35,203 nt of DNA from Candidatus Brennerbacteria bacterium RIFOXYC1_FULL_41_11 (GCA_001817215.1 MHHX01000010.1:8772-43974), one strand, 5' to 3'. Positions 1-9,200 are shown, counted from the stretch's first letter. A program made the numbers and translations. Notes: generated by a model from the letters alone, not told the origin.

Positions 1-1
1 C

Positions 2-1465
2 ACTTCTGGCGCCAAGACCGCCGGCGAGATTCAGGAGAGATTCGCCATGATGATGGAAGAGACGGTGGTCGCTACCAATGTCGTTCTTTATATTCCCGAC
101 CTGCACAATCTTGCCTTGACCGCTCAGAATAATCAGCTTGGAGGATTTGAGGCCCTAGAACCTATTTTAAATGCTTCGGTAATTCCGGTTGTTGGCACAA
201 CTTCGCCAAAGCTTTATCGGCAGATTATCGAACTGAATCCGCGGTTTAAAGATCTCTTTGAGACAGTGAGAGTTGAGGAGCTTTCGCAAGAAGAAGCTTT
301 GAAGCTTTTGGTTTTTGAAAGCGTGATTCTTGAAAAAAAATGGCGAGTGATTATCAGCTATCCGGCCCTCAAAAAGATCGTAGAGTTATCTGCGAGGTTT
401 TTTGCATCAAAACCGCTGTCTCGGGCTTCGACAGACCTTTTGCAAGAAGCATTGGCTGAAGCGCGGCAGCTTGGGAAAGAGGTGTTGATTCCCGAAATGG
501 TGATCGATCTTGTTTCACGGAAAACCAGAGTTCCTATCTCGGTTGCCAAAAACAAGGAAGCAGAAACACTTTTGAATCTTGAGGAAAAAATTCACGAAAA
601 GTTGATCAATCAAGAAGAGGCCGTCAAGCTGGTAGCTTCAGCTATGAGGCAGTATCGAACCGGGCTTGCGAGGGAGAAAAGCCCGATTGCCAGTTTTCTT
701 TTTGTCGGTCCGACCGGTGTCGGCAAAACCGAGCTTTCCAAGGTTTTGGCCGGACTTTATTTTGGTTCGGAAGAAAACATGATTCGGTTTGACATGTCCG
801 AATATCAAACATTGGAATCTGTTTGGAGTTTTATTGGTTCGCCTGACGGTAAGGTTATTGGCAACCTGACGGAAAAAATCAAACAAAACCCCTTTTCCCT
901 GATTCTTTTTGACGAGTTTGAAAAAGCTCACCCCAAAATCACTGAGCTGTTTTTGCCGTTGCTCGACGAAGGAGCAATGACAGATAACCTTGGTGATAAT
1001 ATTGATTTCCGGAATGCGATAATCATCTGCACCTCAAACGCCCAGTCAAATTTCATAAAAGATGAGATTCAAAAGGGCCGGTCGGTGGCGGAATTTTCTG
1101 GTGAGTTGAAAAACAAATTGACCGAAATATTTAAGCCCGAGCTTTTGAATCGTTTTGACAATGTGGTTGCTTTTAGGCAGTTGAGTCAAGAAGAAATAAG
1201 AAAGATTGCCAAACTTAATCTGCAGAAGCTGGCAAAACAAGTTTTGCAATCTCAGCAGATCGAGCTTGAGTTTTCCGAAGAGGTCGTTGATTTTATAGCT
1301 AAAATTGGATTCGACCCGGTTTTCGGAGCCAGGCCATTGCGGGCAGCTATTTCTCAACAAATAAAAGATGCTTTAGCGCGTCAGCTTTTGGAACAAAAAA
1401 TAAACCATGGTGATAAAGTTACAGTGGTTTTGGGGAGAGACGGCAGAGTAGAGTTTAAAAAATAA
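2..1465 (+). CDS. Clp-family AAA+ ATPase (ClpB/ClpC-like), C-terminal part; 5' end outside window
   Basis: Frame is open from base 2 (TSGAKTAGEIQERFAMMMEE...); Walker A GPTGVGKTE, Walker B LILFDEFEKAH, ClpB D2-small-like C-terminus (FDPVFGARPLRAAI). Confidence 0.93.
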   Translation, partial: TSGAKTAGEIQERFAMMMEETVVATNVVLYIPDLHNLALTAQNNQLGGFEALEPILNASVIPVVGTTSPKLYRQIIELNPRFKDLFETVRVEELSQEEALKLLVFESVILEKKWRVIISYPALKKIVELSARFFASKPLSRASTDLLQEALAEARQLGKEVLIPEMVIDLVSRKTRVPISVAKNKEAETLLNLEEKIHEKLINQEEAVKLVASAMRQYRTGLAREKSPIASFLFVGPTGVGKTELSKVLAGLYFGSEENMIRFDMSEYQTLESVWSFIGSPDGKVIGNLTEKIKQNPFSLILFDEFEKAHPKITELFLPLLDEGAMTDNLGDNIDFRNAIIICTSNAQSNFIKDEIQKGRSVAEFSGELKNKLTEIFKPELLNRFDNVVAFRQLSQEEIRKIAKLNLQKLAKQVLQSQQIELEFSEEVVDFIAKIGFDPVFGARPLRAAISQQIKDALARQLLEQKINHGDKVTVVLGRDGRVEFKK

Positions 1466-1480
1466 AGATTATTTTGAAAA

Positions 1481-1523
1481 ACAAAAACCGCAGAGTCTTT
1501 TCGACTCTGCGGTTTTGTTTTAT
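1481..1523. terminator. Bidirectional intrinsic terminator, copy 1 of an exact 43-bp duplicate
   Basis: acaaaaaccgcagagtcttttcgactctgcggttttgttttatt hairpin with A/T tails, between convergent genes. Confidence 0.85.
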
Positions 1524-1774
1524 TCAAGTATGTGCGGGAGACCGAACACAAGAAATGCTATTCCCCAGAGCATTGCGCCAAAGATGGCATTGCCGCAACA
1601 AATAGTGAGCAGTGGAAGTTGTTCTGCTTCCTGACCGCTTGCGTTGTTCCCGCAAGCGCTGAGTATCAGCGCGAGCAGGATGAATAACAAGATCAAGATG
1701 ACTGGGGCGATCTTGGTCTTGCGTCGCGGGCGCGTTTTCATTAACCCCTTAGGCAATTGATGACCTGTGAACAT
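1520..1774 (-). CDS. Small predicted lipoprotein/membrane protein (lipobox LSAC)
   Basis: 84 aa; RBS aaaggag before the ATG; hydrophobic N-terminus ending LILSAC; own promoter and terminator. Confidence 0.7.
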   Translation of the reverse strand: MFTGHQLPKGLMKTRPRRKTKIAPVILILLFILLALILSACGNNASGQEAEQLPLLTICCGNAIFGAMLWGIAFLVFGLPHILE

Positions 1775-1822
1775 AGTAACTCCTTTTCTGGTGATTGAAG
1801 GCCCATGGGTAGCAGTGTTTAT

Positions 1823-1850
1823 ACTATATACCGAATTGCCTGTGTGTCAA
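1823..1850 (-). promoter_or_regulatory. Sigma70-like promoter for the 1520..1774 gene
   Basis: Minus strand TTGACA-16-TATAGT. Confidence 0.6.
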
Positions 1851-1902
1851 GTATTAAAAATTGCGATTATTCTAATAATTGTGATTTAGAAAAATTGAGC
1901 AA

Positions 1903-1945
1903 ACAAAAACCGCAGAGTCTTTTCGACTCTGCGGTTTTGTTTTAT
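1903..1945 (-). terminator. Intrinsic terminator, copy 2 (identical to 1481..1523)
   Basis: Same hairpin cgcagagtcttttcgactctgcg with U-tract; follows gene 1953..2237. Confidence 0.85.
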
Positions 1946-1952
1946 TTGGCTT

Positions 1953-2237
1953 TCAACCCAGTATATTTACGATGTCTTTGATGACTGGGATGAGAAATAT
2001 CAGTGCCGCGATGATGATGATGATGATAATGATCGACGGCATGATTCTTTCGATTTTCTCGAATAGAGGTGCCGTGTCCCCTTGGTACCTTGGGTGGGCC
2101 TCTCGCCAAAGTTGAAGGTTTTCCCCATACATACCGATCGGTATGCGAAGTTCGGGATGGAGTACCAGCGGCCCGACGATCATCAGGCAACCGAGAATCA
2201 GAACAATCGCTAGTCCCAACAAAAGATCTCTACTCAT
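1953..2237 (-). CDS. Small two-TM membrane protein with poly-isoleucine run
   Basis: 94 aa; RBS aaaggag upstream; TM segments LLLGLAIVLILGCLMIVGPLVL and IIIIIIIIAALIFLIPVI. Confidence 0.7.
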   Translation of the reverse strand: MSRDLLLGLAIVLILGCLMIVGPLVLHPELRIPIGMYGENLQLWREAHPRYQGDTAPLFEKIERIMPSIIIIIIIIAALIFLIPVIKDIVNILG

Positions 2238-2344
2238 GGCATTCTCCTTTCTTTGGAAAATTAATGGGTCGGGGAACGTTCTCTACGAATCTTGATAAAA
2301 TTTTACCTTATCCTTAAAGTCCTAGGTAATATTGATGTGTTTAA

Positions 2345-2372
2345 ATTATGCCTTAAAATTCTTCAATGTCAA
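2345..2372 (-). promoter_or_regulatory. Sigma70-like promoter for the 1953..2237 gene
   Basis: Minus strand TTGACA-16-CATAAT. Confidence 0.6.
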
Positions 2373-2595
2373 GTGGGTGCAACACTTCAATAATGACTCT
2401 GCGTTGGAAGCAAGGAGTTAGATATTTTATCTAGAAGAGCCACGACTACTTTAATCAAATCTTCGGGGTCAAACACTACCTCGACTAACTATCTAGAGAT
2501 ATGATTAGTTTTGTGATTGGCCAGCGGATGAAGAGCAGAAGGTGTTCTAAGGCATTGAAATTAAGACAATGGAGAGTCTAGAATTTTGCAAAACA

Positions 2596-2628
2596 AAATC
2601 CGTAGCGTTATTTCAACGCTACGGATTT
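2596..2628 (-). terminator. Intrinsic terminator of the minus-strand 3863->2662 operon
   Basis: aaatccgtagcgtt-atttc-aacgctacggattt stem. Confidence 0.75.
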
Positions 2629-2661
2629 GTTTTTTTATTTGGTTTTAGAGCCGGTTATTTA

Positions 2662-2952
2662 TTACGATTGAGGGTGGGCTTTTTCCCATTTCTTGTATTG
2701 AAGCCATCCCCAGAAACCTCCGCCAAGCGGTAGTCCGACGCATATCACCGTATACATCAGGCCGCGGATGCAGGTCAGAATGTTGACGTAAGCGTCCGTT
2801 GCGAAAGTGAACGCTGGGTAGAGACTGGCGTCAGCCGCCGCGGCCAGAAAGGCGAAGACGTCTGGCGCGAGAGAGATACAGCAGGCGAGGACGAGAAAGA
2901 CAACGACCGCAATGAAAATAATGCGGTTCTTGTTTGATTTGTTTTCTTTCAT
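2662..2952 (-). CDS. Small two-TM membrane protein, hypothetical
   Basis: 96 aa, start MKENKSNKNRIIFIAVVVFLVLACC; downstream of 2970..3863 in the same direction. Confidence 0.7.
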   Translation of the reverse strand: MKENKSNKNRIIFIAVVVFLVLACCISLAPDVFAFLAAAADASLYPAFTFATDAYVNILTCIRGLMYTVICVGLPLGGGFWGWLQYKKWEKAHPQS

Positions 2953-2969
2953 TGTTTTTTTTCCTTTCT

Positions 2970-3863
2970 TTACGGAGTGGTTGTGTCAAGGGTTTCCGGG
3001 GGCAGAGTTAGGTTGGCTTGGCTGAGCCATTGCCCGATGGCGGCCAGATCTTCTGGATTAAGGGTATTGGGATCGCTCAGATACAAAGAAACTAGGCCGG
3101 AGAACAGGCCTTCGTATTGACCGAGGGGATCGGGGTTTAACCGATCAAGATCCCTGACCGTATAAATCCAAATTCCTTGGCTGCGGAGGACGTAGAATAC
3201 AATTCCTGCTTCATCTCCCGGGATGGTGCCAATCCGCATGTTCGCGCCCGTGGCATAGTAGGGGTCTTCGAAACAATCCCTGTACTCCAAGTTGCCTTGT
3301 GAAAACACCTTGATAGTGCATTTCCAAAGGAAATCAAGACCGGCAAAGAAGTCGTCAGGTTTAGCTCGACTCCGATCGTAATCATTGAAGTGTTTGCCTT
3401 GATCAGTGGGTTTGAATTTTTGCATTTCAAACCCATCACTGCCTATCACGGCAACGCCTCGGAAGAAGATGATCTTTGCTTTTTCGCCACTTTCTGCACC
3501 AGCGCGTGTGGGCGATAAGACGTCGAATACTGGTTGGGCGCTATCCGGGCAGATACGCACCTCTCCTTCTTTAACGCAGGCATTCTTAGGGACTGCGGTA
3601 AGACCACCGCCTTCAGGAATGCATCTTTGCGATCCGTCCGTGAAACAGAAACTGAATGCTAGATACGGCTGCTCATTGACGGTTATTTCGTATTTTCGCA
3701 TCACGCCGAAGAGCTGTTCTTCGAACACCTCATTGAGCACACCTTCTGAGGCCAGGTTGCTGTTGCGCAGCGAGATGATGCCAACTAACAACGCGCACGC
3801 TAAAACGCCCAGAATCACAAGGAAGACGATCCATATATAACCTCTTTCAGTTGGTCGATACAT
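2970..3863 (-). CDS. Hypothetical membrane-anchored protein (N-terminal TM, large soluble domain)
   Basis: Start reassigned to MYRPTERGYIWIVFLVILGV, preceded by RBS aaggagag; 297 aa. Confidence 0.75.
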   Translation of the reverse strand: MYRPTERGYIWIVFLVILGVLACALLVGIISLRNSNLASEGVLNEVFEEQLFGVMRKYEITVNEQPYLAFSFCFTDGSQRCIPEGGGLTAVPKNACVKEGEVRICPDSAQPVFDVLSPTRAGAESGEKAKIIFFRGVAVIGSDGFEMQKFKPTDQGKHFNDYDRSRAKPDDFFAGLDFLWKCTIKVFSQGNLEYRDCFEDPYYATGANMRIGTIPGDEAGIVFYVLRSQGIWIYTVRDLDRLNPDPLGQYEGLFSGLVSLYLSDPNTLNPEDLAAIGQWLSQANLTLPPETLDTTTP

Positions 3864-3972
3864 AACACTCTCCTTTCTTGAAGAAAAATGAGTCCGAGAG
3901 GCACGCCCCTTAGGACTTTGGACAATGAACACTCTTTATTTCTAAAATTTTCTAAGAGCTGATAATGGTTAA

Positions 3973-4000
3973 ATTATGCATCAAAGTTATAAAATGTCAA
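3973..4000 (-). promoter_or_regulatory. Sigma70-like promoter for the 2970..3863 operon
   Basis: Minus strand TTGACA-16-CATAAT, closely similar to the promoter at 2345..2372. Confidence 0.6.
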
Positions 4001-4012
4001 GGCTTGTCAATG

Positions 4013-4041
4013 TTGACAGGCGATTGATTAAGGTGTTTAAT
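4013..4041 (+). promoter_or_regulatory. Divergent sigma70-like promoter for the 4066 gene
   Basis: TTGACA-17-TTTAAT. Confidence 0.5.
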
Positions 4042-4065
4042 TAAATCAATCAAAAGGAGGCACGA

Positions 4066-4701
4066 ATGGAAAGCAAAGATAATCTCAGCGTTGGGAAGAT
4101 GGTTGTGGGGATTATTCTAATCGTCAGCGGTCTATGCATTGGTTTTTTTCTTGTTGCCGTGATCCTTGAGCAATTTCGGAATCACGATATTTTATGGACG
4201 TTATGGGTTGTTCCGATTCTGATTTTCATAAAGTTGTTCAAGCGTCAGCTGACTTGGCTTTTGGAACAGATCGGAAAAATTCCGAGGGCGATCAGGTTTT
4301 TATGGACGGCATTCAACTGGATTCGGCTGGCAGTTTTTGGCCTTACCGCGAAGAAGAGATCGTGGTTTTACTTCTTGACCATTGTGTTGCTGGCTGACCT
4401 TTCGGCAATGGTTTGGTTCGGCTCTTCCTGGGTATCGCAGATATCATTGGAAGAGTCGATCGGCGTTTCCATGACGGATCCAGCGAACGATTCGGTTGTG
4501 CCCTCATCATCCCCAGGGGAAGAAGAATATTCTTGGAATGGACTGTGGTTCATTCTTAGCTTACTGTTTGGGCCGGCGATCTTTGCTGGTTTGGCCCAGC
4601 GAGCTGCGCGCCAGAAAGACGAGGAAGCTGAAAAGAAGAAATCTGGAGGGGCGGAGTCAAAAGATGCGAAAAAAGAAGGCGAAAAGGACGAAAAGAAATA
4701 A
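4066..4701 (+). CDS. Multi-TM membrane protein with Lys/Glu-rich C-terminal tail, hypothetical
   Basis: 211 aa; RBS aaaaggaggcacga before the ATG; several TM segments. Confidence 0.75.
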   Translation: MESKDNLSVGKMVVGIILIVSGLCIGFFLVAVILEQFRNHDILWTLWVVPILIFIKLFKRQLTWLLEQIGKIPRAIRFLWTAFNWIRLAVFGLTAKKRSWFYFLTIVLLADLSAMVWFGSSWVSQISLEESIGVSMTDPANDSVVPSSSPGEEEYSWNGLWFILSLLFGPAIFAGLAQRAARQKDEEAEKKKSGGAESKDAKKEGEKDEKK

Positions 4702-4740
4702 TAAAAATCACCCGGTTTATAGCCGGGTGATTTTTATTAT
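4698..4740 (+). terminator. Intrinsic terminator
   Basis: ataataaaaatcacccgg-tttatag-ccgggtgatttttattat, 18-bp stem. Confidence 0.85.
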
Positions 4741-4762
4741 TTAAAGGATCGTGATTGTTAAA

Positions 4763-4806
4763 GTCTTTATTTTCAGAAGTTTGAGTCTTATTCTAAAAAT
4801 AAAGAC
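4763..4806. repeat. Hairpin A with loop GTTTGAGTCTTA
   Basis: gtctttattttcagaa-[gtttgagtctta]-ttctaaaaataaagac; 16-nt arms with one mismatch. Confidence 0.7.
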
Positions 4807-4889
4807 CCTGATAATAAAATTAGAATACAAGTGAGGAAAAGTGAAATCATGAGTGTAAAATTATGGAAATGTTTAGAGTTTTTTTGGAT

Positions 4890-4918
4890 TTGACACGTTG
4901 AATAATAAGTTGTATGGT
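4890..4918 (+). promoter_or_regulatory. Sigma70-like promoter for the 4940 gene
   Basis: TTGACA-17-TATGGT. Confidence 0.5.
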
Positions 4919-4939
4919 TAGTTATCGAAAGGAGGTCCC

Positions 4940-5716
4940 ATGACCTTTGGAAAATTACTCAACATTGTTTTTACTTTCCTTGAGGGGATTTTTCGTGGAG
5001 TTGGTATGACAAGCGTTGCGGCTGGAAGTCAAGCCGCACCGCCTACGAATCAGGCTGCCCCCGTGACCGCGACCTTGCCAACCGCGCCAGCGAAATCAGA
5101 TACTCCAGCAGAGACTGACGCGTTAGCGGAACCAAGCAAGAAATCAGGATTAAGCTTCCTCGTCAAGCTTGCCGGCGCGTTCTTCGTGATCGTGGTTCTC
5201 GTGGCCAGTGTCTTTGTCTGGAACGCGCGTCGTGCGCCGGCGTCAGATGAGGCGACACCTTTGATGGGGATAGAGGACTCGATTCCGAATCCAACGCCGA
5301 CGCTGGATCCAGTTTCGCCAGAGACTGAAGAGCCGACTGAGTCCATGACTCCCATGATTTGTGAGAATCGTGGCGCGTTTCTGGCTGACATTAGCGTGCC
5401 AGATAACACAGCATTTTCTACGCCCGGCGAGATTTTCATCAAAACCTGGCGCTTGAAAAACACCGGCACCTGCACCTGGACCACTGGGTATACCATTGTT
5501 TTTCAGGAAGGGGATATCCTTGGCGGTCAGAGCGTGAATCTGTCGCATGACGTGGCGCCCGGCGAGACAATTGAGGTGTCAGTTGAACTTACCGTCCCTG
5601 ATGCCAGTGACACTTATCAAGGTTGGTGGTGTCTGGCAGACGAGGCGGGCATGCGATTTTCTTCAGGAGGCAAAGGGGCTTATTTCTGGGTGAAGATCGT
5701 TGTGGCATTGCCGTAA
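4940..5716 (+). CDS. Membrane-anchored protein with C-terminal NBR1-like Ig domain
   Basis: 258 aa; TM FLVKLAGAFFVIVVLVASVFVW; C-terminus FIKTWRLKNTGTCTWTTGYTIVFQEGD...VAPGETIEVSVELTVPDASDTYQGWWCLADEAGMRFSSG matches the NBR1-type Ig pattern. Confidence 0.82.
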   Translation: MTFGKLLNIVFTFLEGIFRGVGMTSVAAGSQAAPPTNQAAPVTATLPTAPAKSDTPAETDALAEPSKKSGLSFLVKLAGAFFVIVVLVASVFVWNARRAPASDEATPLMGIEDSIPNPTPTLDPVSPETEEPTESMTPMICENRGAFLADISVPDNTAFSTPGEIFIKTWRLKNTGTCTWTTGYTIVFQEGDILGGQSVNLSHDVAPGETIEVSVELTVPDASDTYQGWWCLADEAGMRFSSGGKGAYFWVKIVVALP

Positions 5717-5734
5717 AATTTGAATAACAAACCG

Positions 5735-5763
5735 AAAGCCGCGATTGAAAAAATCGCGGCTTT
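5735..5763 (+). terminator. Intrinsic terminator
   Basis: aaagccgcgatt-gaaaa-aatcgcggcttt followed by t. Confidence 0.8.
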
Positions 5764-5782
5764 TCGTATTTTAAATTAATTT

Positions 5783-5842
5783 ATTGCCAGGAACTGATTT
5801 TTTGAAGTTTGGATCTTATTCAAAAAATCAGTGCCTGGCAAT
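5783..5842. repeat. Hairpin B with loop GTTTGGATCTTA and TGCCAGG/CCTGGCA base
   Basis: attgccaggaactgattttttgaa-[gtttggatctta]-ttcaaaaaatcagtgcctggcaat; 24-nt arms with one mismatch. Confidence 0.8.
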
Positions 5843-5905
5843 TATAAATTCAGACAGTTGTTTTCCATCAGAATTTATTTAGATAGCGTGTTATTATTTT
5901 TTATA

Positions 5906-6157
5906 ATGCTTATTGTTTCTTTTTCAGTCAAACCAACTATAAAAAATAAGAAATCTCGGTTTTTCAGTTTTGAGGTGGCCAAGAAAGAAGATTTGACGCA
6001 AAGTCTTGACTTTTTTCTAAAATCGCGTAAAATAAAACCCAGCTTTATCGAGCTATTTCACGTGAAACTTTCCAAAGAAGGCAGCTTTTTGGATGCTTAT
6101 ATTGCTCAAGCCTTGCTTAAAGCGAAGAAAATCGCTCTAGAGATTAATAAGTTTTAA
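5906..6157 (+). CDS. Hypothetical small protein, uncertain
   Basis: ORF listed from GTG 5831, which lies inside hairpin B; internal ATG at 5906 gives MLIVSFSVKPTIKNKK...; no clear RBS. Confidence 0.35.
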   Translation: MLIVSFSVKPTIKNKKSRFFSFEVAKKEDLTQSLDFFLKSRKIKPSFIELFHVKLSKEGSFLDAYIAQALLKAKKIALEINKF

Positions 6158-6285
6158 TAAGATTATTCTCGGTGGGATTAACAAATAAATACTGATTTTT
6201 TTTCTATCCTCTTTACTTAAGAGAATTTTTTGTTTTTTGAGTTTTTAGAATTTTAAAAGACGCGATTGCTTCAAGTCGTAAAAAT

Positions 6286-9200
6286 ATGTTTACAGAAACA
6301 AAAGTTTTTTCCTCTTCTCCCAAAAACGTCTTACCCCTGCCTAGGCTCGACGAAAATCAATTTCAGTCTTTTCGTTGGTTTATCGAGCATGGCATAAAAA
6401 ACGTTTTTGCTGAGTACTCACCGATTAAGGATTATACCAGCAAGGATCTTGAGCTTCATTTCGGTAAATATTGGTTCGACGAACCAAAAACTACGGAAGA
6501 AAAAGCCAGGCGTGATTTTTTGACGTTTGAGGCGCCTTGGCGCGTAGTTGTCAGTTTGCATAATAAAAAGACCGGCGAGATTAAGGAACAGGAGATATAT
6601 TTGGGTGAGTTGCCGATGATGACTTCGAAGGGTACATTCATTGTTAATGGCGTTGAGCGCGTGGTAATCTCTCAGCTGATCCGTTCTTCGGGAGTGTATT
6701 TTATTGAGAACACGGCTCGGGCAAAAAAACTTTTCGGAGCAAAAATACTGCCTGGTCGTGGTTCTTGGCTTGAGTTTGATACTGATTCCGCGGGCACGAT
6801 TGGCGTGAGAATTGATAGAAAAAGACGAGTTTTAGCCACCTCTCTTTTGAGGGTTTTTGGCATGGAAACTGACGAAGAGATTCTGAAAGCATTCAGTGAC
6901 ATTGATAAAGTTGGCTATATTGAGAAAACTTTGAAAACCGATCCGGCCAAGGATGCTGCCAGTGCCTACCTTGAAGTTTATAAGCGCTTGCGTCCCGGCG
7001 AGATGGGTGTTTTTGAAAATGCCAAATCGTTTTTGGATGCCATGTTCAAGAGGTCCGAACGGTATGATCTTTCTGATGTTGGCCGCTTCAAGCTTAGCCA
7101 GAGACTTTTTAATATTCATGCGATTAAGAATTATTCCCCACAGGAGCGTCTTTTGGATAAAAAAGATTTAGTGGCGGTGTTAAGGGAGATTATTCGCTTA
7201 AACACCACTCCTGGCGCTTTGTCTGACGACATTGATCATTTGGGCAACAGAAGAATCCGCGCCTGCGGTGAAATTCTGCGGGACAGATTGATTGTTGGCA
7301 TGTCGAGGATGAGGCGAACGGTCCAGGATCGAATGTCAACCATAGATTTGGCGATCTCGAATCCGGCCCAGTTGATATTTCCTAAACCGTTGATTAGCGC
7401 TGTTAAGGATTTTTTGATGACCTCCCAGCTGTCTCATTTTACTGATCAAATTAATCCCTTGTCTCAGCTCGAACACAAAAGAAGAATTTCTTCGATGGGT
7501 CCCGGAGGTTTAAAAAAAGAAAGAGCCGGGCTTGAAGTTCGCGACGTTCATCTTTCGCATTACGGCAGAATCTGTCCGGTTCAAACTCCCGAGGGGCAGA
7601 ACATCGGTTTAGTTTCTCAGTTCGCCAGTTTTTCAAGAATCAACAGTCTTGGCTTTATTGAGACGCCATATGTAGAAGTGAAGAACGGCAAGGTGACCGA
7701 GGAGATTCATTGGATGGATGCTTATGAAGAGGAAAAATACTTGATTGCCTACGGAACGATCAGAAGGAATCAAAAAGGCGAGATTGAGGATAAGGAAGTA
7801 AAGGTTAGAAACGGTCACAATATTCTTGTGGTTAAACCAAGTGACGTTCAGTATATTGATGCTTCGCCTCAGCAGCTGATTTCAATTGCCACGGGGTTAA
7901 TCCCGTTTTTGGAGAACACAGACGGCAACAGGGCGCTGATGGGATCAAACATGCAACGTCAAGCCGTGCCGTGCGTTTTGCCGCAAGCACCTTTGGTTTC
8001 TACTGGTTTTGAGGAGAGGGCGGCTTATGATTCGGGAGAGCTACTGGTAAGCGAGGAAGACGGGGAAGTGATTTTGGTAGATAGCTCTAAAATTGTCATT
8101 AAATACGCTGGTTCTGAAAAGAAAGAGAAAACTTATGAACTGAAAAAGTTTTCCATCACAAACCAGTATACTTGCATCAATCAACGTCCGATTATTAAGA
8201 GAGGCGATCGCGTGAAAAAGGGTCAAGTGATTGCCGATGGTGAATCTACGGCAAACGGAGTTCTGGCTTTGGGTCAAAATTTGAATGTCGCTTTTATGAC
8301 TTGGGGCGGGTATAACTTCGAGGATGCCGTCATCATTTCCGAAAGAGTTGTTAAGAATGACATTTTTTCTTCCGTTCATATCCATGAATTCAGTTGCGAT
8401 GTCAGAGAAACAAAACTCGGTGAAGAGCAGACGACTCCTGATATTCCAAACGTTTCCGAGGAAAGATTAAAAGATCTTGATGAAGAAGGTATCGTTAGGA
8501 TTGGCGCAGAGGTCAGGGAGAATGATATTTTAGTTGGTAAGATTACGCCGCGTGGCGAAGAAGAGTTGTCGGCGGAAGAAAAATTATTGCGCGCGATCTT
8601 CGGTGAAAAAGCCAAGGAAGTAAAAGACAGTTCTTTGAAACTTGACTATGGCAGGCAAGGAAGGGTAATAAAGGTTAAGGTTTTTTCAAGGGACAAGGGC
8701 GACAAGTTGCCGCCGGGAGTGATTAAAAAAGTTTACGTTGAAGTGGCCGAGTTGAGAAAAATTCGCGTCGGTGACAAAGTCGCCGGCCGTCACGGAAACA
8801 AGGGCGTGATTTCGATTATCGTTCCGGTTGAAGATATGCCGTATTTGGCTGATGGTACGCCGATCGATGTTGTTTTGAATCCTGTCGGCGTGGTTAAAAG
8901 AATGAATTTGGGTCAGATTCTTGAAACTCATCTTGGCTGGGCAGCTTCGAAGCTTGGATACAGGGCGATTACGCCGGTTTTTTCCGGTGCTACGGAAAAA
9001 GATATAAAAGAAGAGTTGAAACGAGCTGGCTTGCCAGAGTCAGGACAGACAGCTGTTTACGACGGCAAGTCCGGAGAAATTTTGGGAGAGAAGATTACTG
9101 TTGGCAGTATTTATTTGATGAAGTTGAATCATTTGGTTGAGGATAAAATTCATATGCGTTCTACTGGCCGTTATTCTTTGATTACTCAACAACCCTTGGG

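Noticed and set aside
358-1360. Minus-strand ORFs inside the Clp ATPase gene, and similar reverse-strand ORFs inside rpoB, rpoC, ftsK, recA, secA, mraY and others
   Set aside because: They fully overlap strongly supported genes, lack RBSs and have no recognisable protein features.
1942-2190. Alternative minus frame with HHHHH run
   Set aside because: Frame shadow of the GAT repeat in the 94-aa gene; the 1953..2237 frame has the RBS and TM pattern.
2380-2580. Fragmentary minus-strand reading ...FDPEDLIKVVVALLDKISNSLLPTQSHY
   Set aside because: Only about 29 codons, no RBS, upstream stops; could be a decayed gene but not supportable.
5831-5905. GTG start for the 5831..6157 ORF
   Set aside because: The start lies inside the right arm of hairpin B and has no RBS; even the shortened ORF is uncertain.
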